64,000 nucleotides of DNA from Gemmataceae bacterium (lineage in GTDB: Bacteria > Planctomycetota > Planctomycetia > Gemmatales > Gemmataceae): contig JAIEPT010000132.1 in the NCBI GenBank assembly GCA_019748295.1, positions 1 to 64,000 on the forward strand, given 5' to 3'. The notes under the pieces were generated by a model. The model did not search any database and was not told where the DNA came from. It saw only the letters and a program-made list of their open reading frames with translations. Shown here one piece after another: positions 52,044 through 64,000 of this stretch (its first letter is position 1; each line of letters starts with the position of its first letter). The position numbers were made by a program, and so were the translations under genes.

Positions 52044-53807
52044 TCACTTCCGAACGCCCAATTGCCGGCCGACGATTTCGGGCAAGTACTTCACCGGCAG
52101 CGTCCCGTGCGACAGCACGGCTTCGTGGAAGGCGCCAAGCTCGAACTTCTCCTTCAGTTCATTCTGCATCTGCCGACGCAATCGCTGAAACGCCATGCGG
52201 CCCACGAAGTAGGTCGACAGCTGCGCGGAGCTTTGCTTGGCGCGGATCACCTTGAGCACCGCTTCGCCTTCCGATTGATATGCCCGCGTCACCAGCAGAT
52301 GCATGGCTTCCTCGTCGGTCATGTCCGTGCAGTGCATTCGGTAATCGAGAATCGCATTGGCGACGGCCCGCAGGTACCACTTGAGTTGGTTCAGGCGAAA
52401 CGCAAGTTCGTCGCCGCCGAAGCCCTCGTCGGCCATCACGCCTTCGGTGTACACCGCCCAGCCCTCGGCGAAGACGCCGGACCAGAGAACCTTGCGGATC
52501 AGCGAGGGATGCCGGTTCGAGTATTCGAGCTGCACGTAATGGCCTGGATACGCCTCATGAATCGTGAGGATCTGCAGCATGTGTCGGTTGTATTCGCGCA
52601 TGAAGCTTTTCGTTCGCTTCGCGTCCCATTCGCGCGGCGGCGGGCTGATCGCGTAATAGCTCGCCGACTTTGGATCCAGCGGCGGAGCGGGATTCAGATA
52701 CGCGATCGAATTGCCTCGCTGAAATTCAGGCATCTCCACGATCCGGCAACGGTCCGGCTCGGGCAGCGTCAGTATCTTTTTCTCGCGGATGAAATTCTTG
52801 ATCTTCCCCGCCATCGTCGTCGCATCCTTGACCAAGTCTTCCGGCTTGCCATGCTCGTCGCTGACGACGTCGAGCACTTTCTTGATCACCAACCGTTTGC
52901 CATTGGCATCGTCCGGCGGCATCGGCTGCTTGGGAAAATGCTTGTGCCAGAGTTGGCGAGCGATCACATACATCTCGCCTTCCACTCGATCCATCTCGGC
53001 TTCCGCATCGGCGAGCACCTGGGCCGCGTTCACGCCGGCATCCAGTTCGAGTTGCAGCTTCTGATCGAACTTTTCCTTACCCAGCCGCCATTCGCCCTTC
53101 GCGTTCGGAAGCACCTCGGTTTCGAGAAACTTTTGATACTCCTTGAGCACCGGCACCACCTTGTCGGCAGCGGGCTTCAAGGTGCTCAGCATCGGCGTCT
53201 CTTCCGCGAGTTCGTAAATGCTGCTCTCGTAAAATGCGATGGCGCCCTTGTTCTGCTTGATCGCCGTCTCAAGGACCACCTTCGGCGGATTCTTGAGCGT
53301 CTTCTTCGCGACCTCGATCGCCTTGGGAATCTGCCGAATGCGCTCGGCCGCATTGCGAAGGTTGACCGGCTTCGGCTCGGTCGATTGCGACAGCAGCAGA
53401 TACACGCTCTCCGTCGCGAGATCGTTGTAGACGCGCGGATCATCCTCATAGGGCCGAGTGTTTTCGATCAGCCAAAGGTCGCGTTTCAGGCTGTGGCGGA
53501 AGATTTCGAAATCGATCTGACCGGAGCGCGAAAGCTTTTCGTAACTCACCAGCTTCGGCAACTCGTCGAACATCTTCTGCGTCCGCGCCTTCCCCGCCGC
53601 TCGGGCCTCGGCGGAGACGTCGTCCAGCAGATGATCGAAGCGGTGGTCGCCGTTGCGCGTCGCCTCGAGCGGACGTTTCTTGAACTCCTCGTCGAGATAC
53701 GTCTTGAAAACGGTTTCGAGCTTTTTGTCCTCGGCATTCGGTTCGTCCGCGCGAGTCGCGGAGATGAAGGAAAAAGAGACCAGGAAGGACGCGAGCCAGC
53801 GATGCAT
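52044..53807 (-). CDS. DUF885 family protein (putative metallopeptidase)
   Basis: A 587-residue exported protein with a signal peptide at 1-20 ('LASFLVSFSFISATRA'). The ATG follows GGGAG by 7 bases. DUF885 members resemble M-type zinc carboxypeptidases. The metal-binding motif is visible as 'TIHEAYPGHYVQLEY' (His-Glu-x-x-x-Gly-His), with a downstream acidic segment 'GVFAEGWAVYTEGVMADEG' carrying further Glu ligand candidates. The N-terminal half is helical ('DEEFKKRPLEATRNGDHRFDHLLDD'). Substrate unknown. Single gene, convergent with the lipoate cluster across the large palindrome. Confidence 0.82.
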   Translation of the reverse strand: MHRWLASFLVSFSFISATRADEPNAEDKKLETVFKTYLDEEFKKRPLEATRNGDHRFDHLLDDVSAEARAAGKARTQKMFDELPKLVSYEKLSRSGQIDFEIFRHSLKRDLWLIENTRPYEDDPRVYNDLATESVYLLLSQSTEPKPVNLRNAAERIRQIPKAIEVAKKTLKNPPKVVLETAIKQNKGAIAFYESSIYELAEETPMLSTLKPAADKVVPVLKEYQKFLETEVLPNAKGEWRLGKEKFDQKLQLELDAGVNAAQVLADAEAEMDRVEGEMYVIARQLWHKHFPKQPMPPDDANGKRLVIKKVLDVVSDEHGKPEDLVKDATTMAGKIKNFIREKKILTLPEPDRCRIVEMPEFQRGNSIAYLNPAPPLDPKSASYYAISPPPREWDAKRTKSFMREYNRHMLQILTIHEAYPGHYVQLEYSNRHPSLIRKVLWSGVFAEGWAVYTEGVMADEGFGGDELAFRLNQLKWYLRAVANAILDYRMHCTDMTDEEAMHLLVTRAYQSEGEAVLKVIRAKQSSAQLSTYFVGRMAFQRLRRQMQNELKEKFELGAFHEAVLSHGTLPVKYLPEIVGRQLGVRK

Positions 53808-54036
53808 GAGAACTCCCAGGCGGAGCGAATTTGCGAAGGGGCGGATCACGACCTATGTTTCTCTACCCGAAACGGAAGGAAAGGTCATGCGAAATCGCAT
53901 CGGCGCCCTGATTCTCGCTCTCCTGATGGTTCCCGCCGCGGAAACCCATGCGGCCTGACGCCGCGGCGTCCCTTGCGGACCTGAAGGAGCGGTCGCTCCC
54001 AACTCAACGCCTGAACAGCAGCGCACCGGGAGCTTA

Positions 54037-54186
54037 ATGACGGGCATCATCCTTGGTGGCGGAGCACTCACGCTTTTGCTCAGCGCCGCGAAGGTTGCTT
54101 TAGATATGGCCGCGTATCGGCAAACAATGGATCGGCCGAAAAAGCCGTGGGAACGCGAACCGGATCATCTCACGGGGTCGCACTAA
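54037..54186 (+). CDS. Small hydrophobic protein (49 residues), possible
   Basis: It starts at ATG, 5 bases after GGGAG, with an N-terminal hydrophobic helix (about 3-22, 'GIILGGGALTLLLSAAKVAL') followed by a charged Pro/Lys/Glu tail ending in His and TAA. Sequence composition and ribosome-binding site are gene-like, but there is no homology evidence. It could be a membrane-anchored small protein or a spurious frame. It lies alone between the DUF885 gene and the Hpt-like gene. Confidence 0.4.
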   Translation: MTGIILGGGALTLLLSAAKVALDMAAYRQTMDRPKKPWEREPDHLTGSH

Positions 54187-54285
54187 TGCGCATTCACGCG
54201 AGCCATGGCGATTCGGTTCTTTAGGCCAAGGGCGCAGAACAGCACACTGCTACCTTGAGGCAGTCGGCTAAGCTTAGCTTGGAGG

Positions 54286-54388
54286 TTGTTTCGAAACCCC
54301 AGTCTTCCGCTTGCGGCTTAGCGTTCGGAGAAAGCCCTCATCTCGCTAAGCCGCAAGCGGGAACGCGCAAAGACCTTTTCGAAACAAT
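54286..54388. repeat. Palindromic repeat, 'CCGCTTGCGGCTTAGCG' family, long copy
   Basis: Outer arms TTGTTTCGAA and TTCGAAACAA and inner arms CTTGCGGCTTAGCG and CGCTAAGCCGCAAG enclose a loop (TTCGGAGAAAGCCCTCAT). That loop matches the copy at 35763-35837 in the opposite orientation. It ends 9 bases before the Hpt-like gene's stop, so it forms its 3' flank. Confidence 0.8.
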
Positions 54389-54396
54389 TTCTCAGC

Positions 54397-54861
54397 TTAG
54401 CGGCAGATCATTGACTTCGCGAGTTGATCGACTTCGAACCGCAAACCTGCAAGTTTGGATTCCGCTTCGCCGATTGCATTTCGGTCGCCGGCTTGTTCCA
54501 GTTCTTCAGCGATTTGTCGGGCGGAAGTCGCGCCGATGCTTGCGAACGATCGATGCAGGCGGTTGGCCGCGATCTGCAGAGCGGCGCCGTCGCGGCGTTT
54601 TGCCGCCCCGGTCAAATCGGCCAAGTGTCCCTGCCATTGAGTGGATAAGGATCGAGCCAGGTGGGGGACTAGATCCCGGTTTCCATCCGCTCGCTGAAGA
54701 AGCAACCGTACATCGAATGCATAGGGATATCCATTGCAACCCTTTGCAGGTCCGCTATGGGAGTTACCGCTGCACTCAGGCGTTTTGGGGGCCGCTTCTG
54801 CGACGTTGCAGATTGCGAGCTTTTTTCGCTCGAATGATTTCGGGTTGACGATGGCGTTCAT
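54397..54861 (-). CDS. Degenerate histidine-phosphotransfer (Hpt)-like protein
   Basis: A 154-residue protein; its C-terminal 100 residues are a four-helix Hpt-type pattern. Aligning 'AANRLHRSFASIGATSARQIAEELEQAG' with the usual A-H-x-L-K-G-x-x-x-x-x-G-A motif puts Asn100 at the phospho-His, His103 at the Lys and Arg104 at the Gly. The canonical phosphotransfer residue is missing. His103 is close by but in another register. The ATG follows GGAAG by 6 bases. It is transcribed divergently from the hybrid kinase at 55142, which lacks its own Hpt, so a partner or decoy role is plausible. It may also be a decaying gene. Confidence 0.6.
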   Translation of the reverse strand: MNAIVNPKSFERKKLAICNVAEAAPKTPECSGNSHSGPAKGCNGYPYAFDVRLLLQRADGNRDLVPHLARSLSTQWQGHLADLTGAAKRRDGAALQIAANRLHRSFASIGATSARQIAEELEQAGDRNAIGEAESKLAGLRFEVDQLAKSMICR

Positions 54862-55141
54862 GCCGACTTCCGTTCGCGTTTGGAAATGCCTGCTTCGCAA
54901 CGACTCCGCACGGTCCGTTTGGCCGTATCGCGCGCGACAACCGAACCAACCATAGGTCACGTTTTCCCGGCGCGCCGATATTTCCTGTTCTGACGCTGTT
55001 CGGCGAAAAGTTGCTCACTCGGAAACAATTGCGATGAGTCAAGCGATTGAGGAAGTTATGCCGCGCGCCGAGTTTCTGGCCTATAGTCGATAAGTGCGAT
55101 TTCCCCTTGTCGGTTGCAGGTTGAACTTCCCCGGTGAACTC

Positions 55142-57337
55142 ATGATCGCCACGCAGAGACTGAACATGCTGCAAGGTTGCAAGAGTAATCATGTATGCAA
55201 CATCCTCGTCGTCGAGGACAGTGCGACTCAAGCTCACCATGTTCGCAACATCCTCGCGTCAGATTCAATCAAGGTCGAAATCGCTTCGGATGCGGAAGAA
55301 GGTTTAGCGCTCGCCACCGCGATCCCCTTCGATCTCGTCATCGCGGACATCGGGTTGCCGGGCATGTCGGGAATCGAGCTTTGCGAGTTGCTGAAAAGCG
55401 ATTTGCGAGAACACGATGTGCCCGTGATCCTCATGACCTCGCTGTCCGACCCGATGAACATCATTCGAGGCTTGGAGTGCGGCGCCGACAACTTCATCCC
55501 CAAGCCGTATGACGCCGAGAATTTGGTCGCCAGAGTGCGCACGATCCTTCGCAAGAAGACGACTCGCAACAAAAACAGCCGCGAAGCAGGGGTCGAGGTG
55601 GTGTTTCAGGGGAAGACGCTAACCATCAATTCCGACAAAGAGCAGATCGTCGATCTGCTGATTGCGACGTTCGAAGACATCGCGCGCACCAACCGCGAAC
55701 TGCAAACCAGCAAGGCGGAGTTGGCGACGGCGAAGCGGAAGGTCGATGAGCACGCGCGGAAACTGGAGGATCTGGTCCGCGCCGCCGAGGACAAGCGAAA
55801 CCGGGCGGAGCAAGCGCTCGTGGAGAGCGAACGACGCTATCGCCGGCTTGTCGAGTTTTCGCCGGACGCCATTTTCATCAACCAGGCCAATCGGATCGTG
55901 TTCGCCAACAAGCCATACTTGCAATTAGTGGGGGCGGTGTCCCTGGACGAAGTGCTGGGCCGACCGGTGTTGGCGTTCGTTCATCCGGACTACCACGCGA
56001 AGATGGCGGAACGGGTGCGCCACCTGGAATCCGGGCGACCGGTTCCGCTTAGCGAAGAAAAAATCGTCCGGCTCGACGGCAAAGTCGTGGACGTCGAGAT
56101 CAGCGCATCTCCATTTCAGGATGACGGCGTGCTGGCGGTCCAGATGGTCTGCCGGGATATTTCGAGCCGCAAAGCCCTTGAGGCGCAGTTCTACCAATCG
56201 CAAAAAATGGAGGCGGTGGGCAAGCTCGCGGGGGGCATCGCCCACGATTTCAACAACCTGCTCACCGTCATCCTCGGCTTCAGCGAATTCATTCTGATGC
56301 AGTTGAAAGACGGCGACCGGATCAAGGACCACGTTCGCGATATTCACAAAGCAGGCGAGCGGGCCGCGCACCTCACCAAACAATTGCTGGCATTCAGCCG
56401 CAAGGCCGTGATCGAGCCGAAGATTCTGGACTTGAACTCGCTCGTCGAAAATATGGAGTCCATGCTCAAGAGATTGATCGGCGAGGACATCGACCTCTCG
56501 GCCGAGCTGTCGCCGACGCTTGGGAAGATCAAAGCGGACGCGGGACAGATCGAGCAAGTGATCATGAACCTCGCGGTGAATGGCCGGGACGCGATGCCGA
56601 AGGGCGGAAAACTCACGATTAGGACGTCCGACGTGGCCATCGACGCGAACTACGCCGCCACGCACCCCAGCATTATGCCTGGCCGCTTCGTGATGCTGTC
56701 GATCACGGACACGGGTTGCGGCATGAGCGACGAGGTGAAGAACCATATCTTCGAGCCGTTTTTCACGACCAAGGGGCCGGGCAACGGAACCGGGCTGGGG
56801 TTGGCGACCGTCTACGGCATCGTGACCCAGTGCGGCGGTCATTGCGAGGTCGATACCGAACAGGAGCGTGGCACCACGTTTAGGATTTACCTTCCCGCGG
56901 CGGACGCGCCTGAATCTTCAAGCGATTCCATACACGGCGGCAGAGTTCTACCCTGCGGCAAGGAAACGATCTTACTGGTGGAAGACGAAGACGAGGTGCG
57001 ATGCATTACGAAAATGATGCTGCAAGCACTGCACTACACCGTGCTCGAAGCGCGAAGCGGAAATGAGGCGATTGGACTGTGCGAGAGCCATGGAAGCCGC
57101 ATCGATCTGCTCATCACCGATGTCGTCATGCCCGAGATGGGAGGCCAGCAGGTAGCCGAACTCGTCTCCGCACGGCGGCGGGGGATCAAGACGCTGTTTC
57201 TTTCGGGCTATGCAGACGACGCAGTCGTTCGCCACGGCGTGCTGACGTCGGAAGCGGCATTCCTTCAAAAGCCGTTCGCCCAGATAGGCCTCGCGAACAA
57301 AGTCCGAGAAGTGTTGGACCAAATGCGCCATGTTTGA
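55142..57337 (+). CDS. Hybrid histidine kinase: REC-PAS-HisKA-HATPase-REC
   Basis: A 731-residue soluble kinase. The N-terminal receiver has phospho-Asp69 in '[12 protein letters not shown]'. A coiled coil (about 160-235) leads to a PAS domain (about 240-350) and a HisKA domain with His368 in '[13 protein letters not shown]', the NtrB-like form. HATPase_c has '[12 protein letters not shown]' and '[12 protein letters not shown]' boxes, and the final receiver has Asp660 in '[13 protein letters not shown]'. No membrane segment or DNA-binding domain. The start ATG follows GGTGA; an in-frame GTG 48 bases upstream is the alternative. It is divergent from the Hpt-like gene (280-base gap). Confidence 0.88.
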   Translation: MIATQRLNMLQGCKSNHVCNILVVEDSATQAHHVRNILASDSIKVEIASDAEEGLALATAIPFDLVIADIGLPGMSGIELCELLKSDLREHDVPVILMTSLSDPMNIIRGLECGADNFIPKPYDAENLVARVRTILRKKTTRNKNSREAGVEVVFQGKTLTINSDKEQIVDLLIATFEDIARTNRELQTSKAELATAKRKVDEHARKLEDLVRAAEDKRNRAEQALVESERRYRRLVEFSPDAIFINQANRIVFANKPYLQLVGAVSLDEVLGRPVLAFVHPDYHAKMAERVRHLESGRPVPLSEEKIVRLDGKVVDVEISASPFQDDGVLAVQMVCRDISSRKALEAQFYQSQKMEAVGKLAGGIAHDFNNLLTVILGFSEFILMQLKDGDRIKDHVRDIHKAGERAAHLTKQLLAFSRKAVIEPKILDLNSLVENMESMLKRLIGEDIDLSAELSPTLGKIKADAGQIEQVIMNLAVNGRDAMPKGGKLTIRTSDVAIDANYAATHPSIMPGRFVMLSITDTGCGMSDEVKNHIFEPFFTTKGPGNGTGLGLATVYGIVTQCGGHCEVDTEQERGTTFRIYLPAADAPESSSDSIHGGRVLPCGKETILLVEDEDEVRCITKMMLQALHYTVLEARSGNEAIGLCESHGSRIDLLITDVVMPEMGGQQVAELVSARRRGIKTLFLSGYADDAVVRHGVLTSEAAFLQKPFAQIGLANKVREVLDQMRHV

Positions 57338-57362
57338 CCGTCAGACAGCGAATGCGCGTCTG

Positions 57363-57510
57363 CTCCCCTCTCCCTCCGGGAGAGGGGCCGGGGGTAAGGG
57401 CAGAACAGCAAAACTAGGAGGCGCGCGGTTCAATGCGTGCAAAGACACCCCCAGCCCCTCTCCCGGCTCTCCCGGGCTCTCCCGGAGGGAGAGGGGAGCA
57501 AACGCGCTTT
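57363..57510. repeat. Inverted pair of GGGAGAGGG-type repeats between convergent genes
   Basis: A copy with core CCCTCTCCCTCCGGGAGAGG at 57366-57385 is followed by an inverted copy at about 57451-57508. The second copy has an internal triplication of a CTCTCCCGG unit. The pair fills the 202-base gap between the hybrid kinase and the giant kinase and could end both transcripts. Confidence 0.8.
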
Positions 57511-57539
57511 CGCTCCCTGACGATCAATAGCCATCCACC

Positions 57540-63875
<6,336 letters not shown>

Positions 63876-64000
63876 GCCGGTGTCTCCGGTTCGAATCGAG
63901 CGCGGGAATCCGCCTCGCCCCATCGTTTGCATGATTTCAACGACGCCTGCGGTTCCCGGCTATTAGGTTCCCGCCGCGTCGGCTGTCGGGAAGGCGACCT
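63876..64000. other. Upstream region of the giant kinase
   Basis: 125 bases at the window edge with no gene seen; it presumably contains the kinase promoter, but no convincing -35/-10 pair was found. Confidence 0.4.

Noticed and set aside
53887-53958. 23-codon frame resembling a bare signal peptide with a good ribosome-binding site
   Set aside because: It stops right after the hydrophobic stretch with no mature part; too short to support without homologues. It might be a remnant of a truncated gene.

Overview
This is a GC-rich chromosomal window that most resembles the Planctomycetota, in a Gemmatales/Gemmataceae-like lineage. The assignment is an inference from gene content. The window has a DUF1549/DUF1553 cytochrome-type protein followed directly by a DUF1501 protein, three Uma2-family (DUF820) genes, PQQ-like propeller and Pro/Gly-rich secreted proteins, a very large Ser/Thr-kinase/histidine-kinase hybrid, few long operons, and many palindromic intergenic repeats. 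No rRNA, tRNA, CRISPR array, phage module or transposase gene was found.

Layout. 0.4-6.6 kb: a membrane/PQQ-propeller protein, a VapBC-like toxin-antitoxin pair, and a PPDK-like phosphotransferase that lacks the PEP/pyruvate barrel. 7-15 kb: small secreted and membrane proteins, two isocitrate/isopropylmalate dehydrogenase paralogues, an M48 peptidase, and a MetE-C-like zinc methyltransferase. 15-24 kb: Uma2 genes, isoleucyl-tRNA synthetase, a Cys-rich exported protein, a tandem Uma2 duplication, and a fatty-acid desaturase. 24-36 kb, all on the minus strand: a hybrid histidine kinase, then an RND adaptor lipoprotein and two RND pumps. These probably form a multidrug or solvent efflux locus; no outer-membrane factor is in the window. 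36-42.7 kb: the DUF1549/DUF1501 pair, a LarA-family racemase, and a second M48 peptidase. 42.7-49.6 kb: a minus-strand trio made of a PilM-PilN fusion and two single-pass envelope proteins with low-complexity tails, resembling a type IV pilus/T2SS inner-membrane platform. 49.9-51.9 kb: a lipB-like gene, lipA, and a mini lipoyl-domain gene. 52-64 kb: a DUF885 protein, a degenerate Hpt protein divergent from a hybrid kinase, and a 2,111-residue multidomain kinase.

The most unusual observation is the lipoate cluster. LipA keeps all six of its expected cysteines. The LipB homologue has lost both catalytic positions (Lys to Pro, Cys to Met), and the adjacent lipoyl-fold protein has Ala where the lipoylated Lys should be. 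Other points of interest are the PilM-PilN fusion locus, the barrel-less PPDK, an Hpt domain whose phospho-His is Asn, a 143-bp near-perfect palindrome, and at least four families of palindromic repeats in the gaps between genes.

Start codons were placed by Shine-Dalgarno-like sequence, signal peptides and family length. Several differ from the longest possible reading frame because upstream frames run into repeat DNA. Functions come from motifs I can read; no database search was possible.
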